Positions 8,210 through 15,239 of a stretch of DNA of 21,173 nucleotides are shown piece after piece (within the stretch, counting starts at the first letter, position 1; every line of letters begins with the position of its first letter). Source of the stretch: JAKVAV01 sp964635965 (GTDB lineage Bacteria; Bacteroidota; Bacteroidia; Flavobacteriales_D; Cryomorphaceae); the NCBI GenBank assembly GCA_964635965.1, contig CAZWQX010000061.1:1-21173 (forward strand), given 5' to 3'. The notes under the pieces are model-generated. The model ran no database searches and was not told the origin of the DNA. It saw only the letters and a list, made by a program, of their open reading frames with translations. The position numbers were made by a program, and so were the translations under genes.

Positions 8210-8236
8210 AACGAGCGCCTAGGCTGGGCGCTCGTT
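8210..8236. terminator. Strong hairpin between convergent transcription units
   Basis: AACGAGCGCC (8210-8219) and GGCGCTCGTT (8227-8236) pair over ten bases around a seven-base loop. It starts six bases after the oxidoreductase stop and faces the end of the minus-strand FecR2 operon. Neither side has a proper T-run, so it is either a weak bidirectional terminator or an mRNA 3'-end stabiliser. A second, smaller stem (TGAGAG 8269-8274 with CTCTCA 8280-8285) lies between it and the small ORF. Confidence 0.5.
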
Positions 8237-8331
8237 ATGACTAACCAATTAAAACTACTATGAAGATTTGAGAGAGAACCTCTCAGATATTATACATTGA
8301 TTTCCAAAATATCCCTCAAGGCAGGCTGAAC

Positions 8332-8481
8332 TTATTTTTCTGCGTTGCGGATTTTGTCCCACTTGTTCTTGAACTTCTTGTTCTGGGCTTCCACGTAGTA
8401 TTCATCCCACAGGGGAGTCATTCCTCCGTAGATTTTATTCGACTTCAGACTCATACGTATTTTGTTCAGTTCTTTGAGCAT
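8332..8481 (-). CDS. Small basic protein, 49 residues, coupled to the second FecR gene (hypothetical)
   Basis: This short ORF begins with ATG four bases after the FecR2 stop codon and ends with TAA at 8332-8334. The protein has 49 residues, starting MLKELNKIRM and ending WDKIRNAEK. It has 10 Lys and 3 Arg against few acidic residues, plus Trp24, Trp41 and Tyr at 18, 28 and 29. It has no signal peptide or membrane helix, so it would be cytoplasmic. An in-frame stop lies about 25 bases before the ATG, so it is not an extension of FecR2. The near-zero spacing suggests translational coupling. No family is recognised. It could be a chance ORF, but composition and placement favour a real gene. Confidence 0.5.
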   Translation of the reverse strand: MLKELNKIRMSLKSNKIYGGMTPLWDEYYVEAQNKKFKNKWDKIRNAEK

Positions 8482-8485
8482 GGTA

Positions 8486-9325
8486 CTATGAATTTTGGAT
8501 TTGTACTATTTGGTGATCACGGTCAATGTTAAAGCTTAGTCCCGTTGCTTTGCAGATGACGGTCAAAGCCTCATCTACTGTCTGCTCCGGAAAAAGCTCA
8601 CCACTGAAAGACTGTTTAAGGTTATCAGGATATTCAATTTCGAAACCGGTAAATTCTTCTGCCGCTTCAAATACTTCCTCCAATGTAGCTTCATTGAATT
8701 CATATTTTCCACCAACCCATGAATCGACATTTTCAGCTGAATAAGGGAAGAGGTCGGCTATTTCGTTGTCTATTTCAACCCCAAGCCCTGGTGTCAGGAA
8801 ATTTGATTCCTCAGCAGTTGAAGTCACTTTTACTTTTCCCGTTTTACAGATGACTTTTAGACCATCCGCTCTGGTGTTAACGGAGAATGAAGTTCCCAGA
8901 ACCGTTACATCCCCCGATTCAGTTTGTACCCTGAAGTCACTTCCTTCAATTACCTGAAAGAAACCTTGACCGGAAAAGTCCATTTTTCGTTTTAGATTCC
9001 AAAGGAGGCTATTGTATTCCAATTCCGAACCCTGGGCCAGTATAACTTCAGATCCATCCGGTAAGAAATGACTTAGAGATTCTTCGCCATTGTTAAGCAC
9101 CACCTCGTTTGAACTGAAAATAGCTCCAAATGCGATTATAACCGAAAATGAGGCAGCCACTGCCAGACCACGGAACACTGGTTTCGCAAATAAGGGCCTT
9201 ACAATAGATTGATCGTTTAAACCTACCCGCCTCATCACTTTCGACTTGGCTTCCTCTACTGATGTCTCGAAAGGGAGACGATCTGCGCTTAGGTTATTCA
9301 GATAAGATGAAAATTTATTGTCCAC
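8486..9325 (-). CDS. FecR-family anti-sigma factor, second copy
   Basis: FecR proteins are single-pass inner-membrane regulators that hold an ECF sigma factor until a TonB receptor signals. The 279-residue protein has a cytoplasmic N-terminus, one membrane helix at about 52-71, and a FecR domain at about 88-168 with LPDGSEVIL, GQGFFQV and VTVLGTSFSV. Its C-terminal region (about 200-279) resembles the STN-like domain of Bacteroidota FecRs (DUF4974 type). It is a clear paralogue of the FecR at 12794-13606: both share a PF...S..E.AK..V..R pattern before the helix and the VLGT.F.V core. It starts with GTG and no in-frame ATG lies in the upstream gap. It is 74 bases from the lipoprotein gene, unlike the overlapping genes upstream, and has no sigma gene of its own nearby. 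Confidence 0.88.
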   Translation of the reverse strand: MDNKFSSYLNNLSADRLPFETSVEEAKSKVMRRVGLNDQSIVRPLFAKPVFRGLAVAASFSVIIAFGAIFSSNEVVLNNGEESLSHFLPDGSEVILAQGSELEYNSLLWNLKRKMDFSGQGFFQVIEGSDFRVQTESGDVTVLGTSFSVNTRADGLKVICKTGKVKVTSTAEESNFLTPGLGVEIDNEIADLFPYSAENVDSWVGGKYEFNEATLEEVFEAAEEFTGFEIEYPDNLKQSFSGELFPEQTVDEALTVICKATGLSFNIDRDHQIVQIQNS

Positions 9326-9340
9326 CGAAGTGTAGGTATT

Positions 9341-9358
9341 TCTGATGTTTGCGTCAGA
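9341..9358. promoter_or_regulatory. Imperfect palindrome upstream of the second FecR gene
   Basis: TCTGA at 9341-9345 and TCAGA at 9354-9358 form a dyad whose inner bases are partly symmetric too. It lies 16 bases upstream of the GTG start in the only sizeable gap (74 bases) of an otherwise overlapping operon. It could be an operator or a weak mRNA hairpin; no T-run follows and no clear -7/-33 pair is present. Confidence 0.25.
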
Positions 9359-9399
9359 TATACACGCACACTTTTTATTACCCTACCTCTTTTTGAAAT

Positions 9400-10179
9400 T
9401 TATTCTACAGAAACGGAAATGGACTGGCCGTTAAAGGCTGTAAACACCCCCCAAGCCCCTTCGATATTGGAAGGTGCTCCTCGCAGGTCAGGATTGGAAA
9501 TTTCCGAATACATTTCCATATACTCTTCATTTACTGCGCTGACGTATAAATCGTACGCTCCTAAATGTGTGAAATGGTCTGGAAATAGTTGAAGGCTGTA
9601 TCCTTGATGTACCGCATAGAAAGGACTATCGCTGGATGCGGAAAGTGATATGGTATTATCCGAACCCCAGTCCAGGTTTCTTACGAAAACTGCGTACGCC
9701 TGCGCATTGGGAAGTGGATTCCAACTCAATATTGCCAAAAGTTCAGAACTGATTGCTGCAGTTACATTTATTGTCGAATCGGAAATATTTAGTCCTGATA
9801 TAGACTCGGGAAAATGTGTTACAGAGGAATAAGTCCTTCCCAGAGCACTAATTGATAATTCAATTGGCTCAGATCCTGAAAATACCACGTTCGAATCTTC
9901 AATGTGAAACCAACCGGGCATTTCTTCATTCTGTGCCAAATTCACTTCTATACCGCCTTGACTAAGTTTTACCGTTGCGTCAGATACAGGAACGGGAATG
10001 GCTTCACCCTCGCTATGGACCTTTGAAAGTTTTACATGACTTACAGGTTCACCTGCAAAAACATAAGCCTCTACGATAAGCTGATTGTCAACAGGAACAT
10101 CAGAACCGTTATCATCATCGCAAGAGTATAATCCAACTGCGACTAGCAATACTAGCAATCTCCACATCAAACCTCTCAT
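9400..10179 (-). CDS. DUF4249 family outer-membrane lipoprotein
   Basis: DUF4249 lipoproteins are encoded next to TonB receptors in Bacteroidota and are thought to be surface partners of the receptor; the substrate is unknown. The 259-residue protein has a lipoprotein signal peptide with a lipobox ending LYSC, making Cys20 the lipidated residue. The acidic DDD directly after it resembles the signal that sends lipoproteins to the cell surface in this phylum. The mature part is beta-rich. It begins with QLIVEAYVFAGEPVSHVKLS, the usual opening of the family, in which an Ig-like fold follows. The ATG overlaps the receptor stop by four bases (ATGA), so receptor and lipoprotein are made together. 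It is somewhat short for the family. Confidence 0.85.
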   Translation of the reverse strand: MRGLMWRLLVLLVAVGLYSCDDDNGSDVPVDNQLIVEAYVFAGEPVSHVKLSKVHSEGEAIPVPVSDATVKLSQGGIEVNLAQNEEMPGWFHIEDSNVVFSGSEPIELSISALGRTYSSVTHFPESISGLNISDSTINVTAAISSELLAILSWNPLPNAQAYAVFVRNLDWGSDNTISLSASSDSPFYAVHQGYSLQLFPDHFTHLGAYDLYVSAVNEEYMEMYSEISNPDLRGAPSNIEGAWGVFTAFNGQSISVSVE

Positions 10180-12794
10180 AATTTCAACTTCAAAAATGCG
10201 GACGGCGTAATACCAAGCGAAAGGATATCTCGCTGTCCTAAATCATAAAACTCACTATCTTCTCTTGGTATTCGGAAATAGTCCAAATACTTTACAGCTA
10301 AATTGTTGTACACGTTATATACGGATAACCCTAACTGCAAGATTCCATTTTTTAGTGGAATCGTATATCCTGCTGACACATCCAGACGGTGATACCAATC
10401 GACTCTCTCGGAGTTTATCCCACCGATTGTTACGAATTGTTGCTCCTCTCCGTTCGGTAATGTCACGATAAAAGTTCCTAATACAGGAGTAAAAGGTACT
10501 CCATTTGCTAATACAAAAGCAGCCGAAAAATCCCACCTATTGTAATCCAAATTGTAAGTAAAGGAGAATTCGTGATTGGATACTCCTGGACTATCAAAGT
10601 ATCTGTTTTGGTTAATTGATGCATATCGAGACTCGGAAGAAATAAATGTATACCCTCCCATAAAATTGTGTTTACCGAAAGATTTTTTGACCAAGAGATC
10701 TGTTCCCCACACCCTTCGATCACCGTCAATGGCAAATTGACTTAATTCACCCGTTGGTATTCCGAACTCGGGGAAGAGAAACTCTACAACGCCGGTTTCG
10801 AACTTGTGATAACCTTCTAAGGAAATAGTCCAATCATCTAATTGAATTTTTCCTCCCAAGATGTAATGGCTACTCTCTAAAACGGGTATTGTATTCTCGT
10901 TTGCCAACGTCCATGTTTCAGGAATACTGAAATAGAGACTGCGTTCATTTAATCTCCTAATCATCTGATGGTAAATACCATAGGCGCCCATTAGTTGAAG
11001 GTTTGGGCTCACATTGTACGTCAGGGATAGTCTCGGTTCTATGTATACTTCTTCGTTGCCCGAGTAGAGCACCGTGCGGAGGCCTCCTTTGATCGTGAGG
11101 TCTTCGATTTTCTTATCTAATTGAAAGTATAAGGCATTCGTTGTGGCAGAAATGGTTGAGTCCTGAAGTATCTCCGATTGATCTTGTGCAATAGAATTAA
11201 TTTCGTTCACCGTATTCCACCAGCCAAACTCCAGTCCCCAATTTGAATTTAAAACCAATCGGTTATCCAAGCGAAATGTGTTATCGTCAACGTTTACTCT
11301 TTGTTCAAAGAAACGTTGACTAAAAGTGTCAGCCTGAGCTAGAAAGGTTTCTTGGGCCTCTAATTCACTGGTGTATCTTGAAATCCCATAGTTGGCATAC
11401 GTATATAATCGTTGGCCCCATTTTCTCGACCATTTTGCACTACCACCTTGATTTCCCCAATTCGTTCGATCGTCGGTAATCCGACTTAGGTCATCCAGAT
11501 TTCCATCAAAAGATATCGAAAGATCATCTTGGCCTTGATAATAACTCAGTGATATCACATCCTTATCGGTAGGCTTAAAATTGAATTTGGCATTTAGGTC
11601 ACTGAAAAAGTACTCGGGAATATTGTCTCCACTAAAAACGTCCGTATTATTTTCAGGAGTATTGGGTAATGATGAGTTGAAAATATTATTGAAGATGTTT
11701 TGGTATGTAGGACTTTGAATGAGGTTAGTGAAGGCTCTTCTGTAGCCGAAAACAAGTGAAGCTTTTTCTTTTATTACCGGAAGTTCTGCCAGAACATTTA
11801 CACTCAACATTGTCGCTTCAGCTTGAAGAGACGGTTTCAGTTTATTACCATCTATCCCTGTGATTTCTACCAGCCCTGAAGTTCGCCCCCCATACTTTGC
11901 ATCAAATCCACCCTTATTGACACGAATATTCTTGATTACGTTGCTGTTAAACGCGCTTAAAAAGCCAAATAGATGGTCTACATGGTACACCGAAATCCCA
12001 TCAAACATCACGAGATTCTGATCGGTTTGTCCACCCCGTATTCTTAACCCTGATTCGGAATCTTGTCCACCACTAATCCCTGGAAGCCTCCTGAGCGCAG
12101 CAAAAACATCATTTTCCCCCAAGTTGGGAAGTTTGGAAATCTGGGATGGATTAAAGGTGATCTGACTAACTCCTTCTCCAATTTCTAAGAGTTCTTGACT
12201 GCGGGCACTGATTTGTACAGACGGCAAATCTTTTAATCGTGGAGTAAGATCAAAATTCAGTTCACCTCTTAACGCTGCAACCTTGCCTATTTCAACTTCT
12301 ATTGGAGCGTAGCCAATGTATGAAACGGCAATTCTGTTGGTATCAGATGGCACGTTTAGGATAGTATATTCTCCTTCTGAATTCGCGGTTGTACTCTTAT
12401 TTGTTCCAAGTATGGCGATGGATGCAAATGGTAAGGTCTCACTCGAAAGTTTGTCTCTTATAACCCCGATGAGAGTGAAAGACTCTGTTTCGCCTTCAAT
12501 CCGCGCTATTACCAGCTGATCACCAACAGTGATTAACTCAAATTCAGTATCTCGCAGACACAAGTCAATCAATACTTCCGCCGAAGGAATGGCTGAATTC
12601 AGCTCTGGGACCTCAATTCGCGATATGGCATCCGGATCATAGGAAACGGACACCAAATCTTTAGATCTCAAATAGCGAAGAGCCTCGGTTAACTTTTTCC
12701 CTTGAAATTGCTCTAGATCAGACCGAAGATCTGATTGAGCCTGTAATGAATTCAGGAATAATGTGAATAAAAGTGTAAGTGAAACCCACCGCAT
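10176..12794 (-). CDS. TonB-dependent outer-membrane receptor with STN signalling domain
   Basis: This is an energised import barrel that also signals to an anti-sigma factor. The 872-residue protein has a signal peptide (about 1-19), then an STN domain (about 25-100) in the periplasm, the part that contacts FecR in FecA-type systems. A carboxypeptidase-regulatory-like beta sandwich follows at about 106-172, ending in the typical VSYIGY segment. The plug domain (about 205-315) carries NDVFAALRRLPGI, LRIRGGQTDQNLVMFDGI and GGFDAKYGGRTSGLVEI. The rest is the 22-strand barrel, ending in FLKLKL. Its ATG overlaps the upstream FecR stop by one base (TAATG) and its stop overlaps the DUF4249 start. 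The substrate cannot be read from sequence; an iron complex, peptide or glycan are all possible. STN plus adjacent sigma/FecR supports autoregulation. Confidence 0.93.
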   Translation of the reverse strand: MRWVSLTLLFTLFLNSLQAQSDLRSDLEQFQGKKLTEALRYLRSKDLVSVSYDPDAISRIEVPELNSAIPSAEVLIDLCLRDTEFELITVGDQLVIARIEGETESFTLIGVIRDKLSSETLPFASIAILGTNKSTTANSEGEYTILNVPSDTNRIAVSYIGYAPIEVEIGKVAALRGELNFDLTPRLKDLPSVQISARSQELLEIGEGVSQITFNPSQISKLPNLGENDVFAALRRLPGISGGQDSESGLRIRGGQTDQNLVMFDGISVYHVDHLFGFLSAFNSNVIKNIRVNKGGFDAKYGGRTSGLVEITGIDGNKLKPSLQAEATMLSVNVLAELPVIKEKASLVFGYRRAFTNLIQSPTYQNIFNNIFNSSLPNTPENNTDVFSGDNIPEYFFSDLNAKFNFKPTDKDVISLSYYQGQDDLSISFDGNLDDLSRITDDRTNWGNQGGSAKWSRKWGQRLYTYANYGISRYTSELEAQETFLAQADTFSQRFFEQRVNVDDNTFRLDNRLVLNSNWGLEFGWWNTVNEINSIAQDQSEILQDSTISATTNALYFQLDKKIEDLTIKGGLRTVLYSGNEEVYIEPRLSLTYNVSPNLQLMGAYGIYHQMIRRLNERSLYFSIPETWTLANENTIPVLESSHYILGGKIQLDDWTISLEGYHKFETGVVEFLFPEFGIPTGELSQFAIDGDRRVWGTDLLVKKSFGKHNFMGGYTFISSESRYASINQNRYFDSPGVSNHEFSFTYNLDYNRWDFSAAFVLANGVPFTPVLGTFIVTLPNGEEQQFVTIGGINSERVDWYHRLDVSAGYTIPLKNGILQLGLSVYNVYNNLAVKYLDYFRIPREDSEFYDLGQRDILSLGITPSAFLKLKL

Positions 12795-13606
12795 TAGCGA
12801 TCTAAGATAATCACTCCACTATCATCTGTGGATGACTCTAAGTCAAGGGCCTCACATAAAATTTTAATGGTTGAACCTATCTCATCCGTAATTAATTCAC
12901 CCGTGAAACGAGAATCTGAGCAACAGTTCAATTCGATTCTTTGCTCAAAACGGGCCTCAATGGTTTCAACTACCAGTGGCAGAGGGGTTTCCTCAAACTT
13001 CATTTCCTTTACGTTGTGAGATAAAAACCTAGATGAAGAATTCCAAGTTCCGCGGTTAGTTCCCGACAATGAGATGATGGCGTATTGATCTTTACTCAGT
13101 ATCTCTCCACTAGCATTTACTTTTCCTTCTTGGCAATAAACCACAAGCTCGTCGTCATTTTCCCAAACTGTAAACTTCGTTCCCAAAACTTTAACCTGTC
13201 CGAGGTCTGTATTCACGGTGAACTCCGAACCTTGTTCAACTTCAAAATAGCCCTCACCATCTAGTTCAATTGACCTGTCAAAGCTCCAAGTCAATTGATT
13301 GAATGAGGCGGAACTATTATCGGAAAGGGTTATAGTTGAACCATCTGGAAGTGAAACTTGTCCGCTTGTGGGCGCTATGGTCTTTTCTCCGAAGATGATC
13401 AAACTTAAGGGCAAGGCAATAAACAGCGCAATTGCTGCTGCTGCAAAAAGTAATTGTCTTCGCCTGTTGATCGAAATGACCTTTTTCTCAGTGTTATTGA
13501 TTCTGGCAAGAACGGAGGCTTTCGCTTTTTCCTTACTCCCTTCCTTAAACGGAGGTCTCAAATTCTCCAATTGCTGATCAATATTGTCCATCATATTCTC
13601 ATTCAT
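12794..13606 (-). CDS. FecR-family anti-sigma factor, first copy
   Basis: This protein is the predicted partner of the ECF sigma factor encoded directly upstream. The 270-residue protein has a cytoplasmic N-terminus, a membrane helix at about 51-72 and a FecR domain at about 82-165, with VSLPDGSTITL, GEGYFEV and VKVLGTKFTV. A C-terminal STN-like domain (about 195-270) includes a CC pair at about 228-229. The ATG overlaps the sigma stop by four bases and its own TAA overlaps the receptor ATG by one, so sigma, anti-sigma and receptor are tightly coupled. That arrangement is the classic one for cell-surface signalling in Bacteroidota. Confidence 0.9.
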   Translation of the reverse strand: MNENMMDNIDQQLENLRPPFKEGSKEKAKASVLARINNTEKKVISINRRRQLLFAAAAIALFIALPLSLIIFGEKTIAPTSGQVSLPDGSTITLSDNSSASFNQLTWSFDRSIELDGEGYFEVEQGSEFTVNTDLGQVKVLGTKFTVWENDDELVVYCQEGKVNASGEILSKDQYAIISLSGTNRGTWNSSSRFLSHNVKEMKFEETPLPLVVETIEARFEQRIELNCCSDSRFTGELITDEIGSTIKILCEALDLESSTDDSGVIILDR

Positions 13607-14133
13607 ACCTTTCGGTCCAATTCATCTCGAAGCACTTGCAGTGCCCTAGACATTCTTTTCTCTACGGCCTTCATACTTAAGCCCAATATTTCAGCAATCT
13701 CACGATACTTCAATCCGTCAATTCGGTTCATCAGGAATACTTCTCTCGCTCCGTCCGGGATTTTGGCCAAAGTATCTTGTAATTTTTGATCGAATTCTTG
13801 CATTTCCAACAGGTACTCCGGAGTTACATTGCTCGTTTTTTGAGTGGAGCTATTGAGAAATTTGAATTTCAATTGCTGTCTTTTCAGCTTATTAATCATC
13901 AGGTTATTCGCGATTGTAAAGAGATATGCCTTAAGAGATGACTTATCAATTTTATCGCGGGTTTCCCACAGTTTAACAAATGCATCTTGTGCAACATCCT
14001 CCGACAATTCTGCCTGGGAGCTTTTGTAATATAGGAAATTGCGGACCTGCTCATAATACAAATCGAAAGCTTCCTCGAATTCCCGAGAAGTCAAAGTCTC
14101 TTTATTTCCGTCTGATTTTCTGAGCAGTTTCAA
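13603..14133 (-). CDS. ECF RNA polymerase sigma factor (Bacteroidota sigma-70 expansion family)
   Basis: This 176-residue sigma factor has only regions 2 and 4, as ECF factors do. Region 2 covers about 19-90 and includes DVAQDAFVKLW at 46-56 and the -10-recognition segment LKAYLFTIANNLMINKLKR. Region 4 covers about 118-172, with the helix-turn-helix YREIAEILGLSMKAVEKRMSR (in two overlapping parts) for -35 recognition. It resembles the TIGR02985 family found with FecR and TonB receptors. It is the first gene of the minus-strand operon, and a 120-base divergent gap separates it from the aldo/keto reductase. It most likely drives its own operon once the receptor signals. Confidence 0.93.
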   Translation of the reverse strand: MKLLRKSDGNKETLTSREFEEAFDLYYEQVRNFLYYKSSQAELSEDVAQDAFVKLWETRDKIDKSSLKAYLFTIANNLMINKLKRQQLKFKFLNSSTQKTSNVTPEYLLEMQEFDQKLQDTLAKIPDGAREVFLMNRIDGLKYREIAEILGLSMKAVEKRMSRALQVLRDELDRKV

Positions 14134-14218
14134 GTCAAATGCGAATTAAGAAGAGAGCAGTTTAAAAATCAATACCTTTCAGTTTGCTTTTTCAATCCTC
14201 AGTAGAACACTCAATTTG

Positions 14219-14236
14219 GCTTAGCGTTTACTAAGC
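14219..14236. promoter_or_regulatory. Inverted repeat in the sigma / aldo-keto reductase divergent gap
   Basis: GCTTAG (14219-14224) and CTAAGC (14231-14236) form a perfect six-base dyad around CGTTTA, 17 bases before the aldo/keto reductase ATG. It could be an operator acting on one or both divergent genes, or a leader hairpin of the plus-strand operon. I see no clean TAnnTTTG -7 element on either strand of this 120-base gap; TACCTTTC on the plus strand is the nearest. Confidence 0.3.
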
Positions 14237-14253
14237 ACAAAAGAAAAAATTAA

Positions 14254-15237
14254 ATGGAATATAGAAGACTGGGCAAATCGGGCCTAAAAGTAAGCGAACT
14301 TTCATTTGGTTCATGGATAACTTTTGGAAATCAGATAGAAGATGGAGTTTCCGAGGCCCTAATGAAGATGGCTTATGATGCGGGGATTAACTTTTTTGAT
14401 AATGCCGAAGTCTACGCGGCAGGGCAGTCTGAAATTGTGATGGGAGAGATTTTGAAGAAAATGAAATGGCCCAGAGACACTTATATTCTATCGAGCAAAG
14501 TTTTTTTCGGATCAGGGGGTAAACTCCCAACTCAAAGAGGCCTAAATCGCAAACATATAGTCGAGGCTTGTCATGATGCCTTAACACGGTTACAAACAGA
14601 CTATTTGGATCTTTTCTTCTGTCATCGACCTGATAAGGAAACTCCTATCGAGGAGACAGTTTGGACTATGCACAACTTGATTGCACAAGGCAAGATTCTT
14701 TACTGGGGAACAAGTGAGTGGAGCGCCCAGGAAATTATGGAGGCTCATATGGTAGCCAGGCAGTATAATCTAATAGGGCCCGTGATGGAGCAACCACAAT
14801 ACAACATGCTGGTTAGGGAAAAAGTGGAGGTGGAGTTTTCTCAGCTGTACAAGACCGTGGGGCTTGGGACAACAGTTTGGAGTCCATTGGCTTCAGGGGT
14901 TCTCACGGGAAAGTATAATGACGGAAAGGCTGGAGATACAAGATTGAAGCGCGCAGAACTTTCGTGGTTGAATGAGCGATTACTTGTTGAAAAAACCCTA
15001 GAGAAAATAAAGGAACTTACCTCTTTTTCGAATGAGATCGGCATATCCATGCCTCACATGGCTTTAGCTTGGTGTCTTCAAAATCAGAATGTTAGCACCG
15101 TTATTCTAGGTGCCCGTAAGACTTCTCAGCTCGAAGAAAATCTTAAAGTCCATGAATCAAAAGGGTTGCTAACCGATGATGTTATGCAAAGGATAGAAGA
15201 GATTCTAGACAATAAGCCCAAGCACCCTCCTTTTTGA
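14254..15237 (+). CDS. Aldo/keto reductase, potassium-channel beta-subunit-like group
   Basis: This is an NADPH-dependent reductase of aldehydes or ketones with a TIM-barrel fold; the physiological substrate is unknown. The 327-residue protein starts with the family opening MEYRRLGKSGLKVS. It holds the catalytic tetrad Asp49, Tyr54, Lys82 and His124, in FFDNAEVY, SSKVF and FFCHRPD respectively. The WSPLASGVLTGKY motif near residue 210 and the late VILGARKTSQLEENL segment bind the NADPH phosphate and resemble the Kv-beta/YghZ group. It is followed almost without gap by the helicase gene and seems to lead that operon. An AKR in front of the repair helicase is unexpected; it may be a simple neighbour. 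Confidence 0.9.
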   Translation: MEYRRLGKSGLKVSELSFGSWITFGNQIEDGVSEALMKMAYDAGINFFDNAEVYAAGQSEIVMGEILKKMKWPRDTYILSSKVFFGSGGKLPTQRGLNRKHIVEACHDALTRLQTDYLDLFFCHRPDKETPIEETVWTMHNLIAQGKILYWGTSEWSAQEIMEAHMVARQYNLIGPVMEQPQYNMLVREKVEVEFSQLYKTVGLGTTVWSPLASGVLTGKYNDGKAGDTRLKRAELSWLNERLLVEKTLEKIKELTSFSNEIGISMPHMALAWCLQNQNVSTVILGARKTSQLEENLKVHESKGLLTDDVMQRIEEILDNKPKHPPF

Positions 15238-15239
15238 AA

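Noticed and set aside
8269..8285. Small inverted repeat TGAGAG/CTCTCA downstream of the small ORF as a minus-strand terminator.
   Set aside because: Only six base pairs with no T-run; too weak to call as a terminator.
13454..13789. Plus-strand open frame of 111 codons across the sigma/FecR junction.
   Set aside because: It is antisense to two well-supported overlapping genes, with no recognisable protein features.
8486..14133. SusC/SusD glycan-utilisation locus.
   Set aside because: The receptor has the plug and barrel of a TonB protein, but the partner is DUF4249, not SusD, and no glycoside hydrolase genes are nearby.
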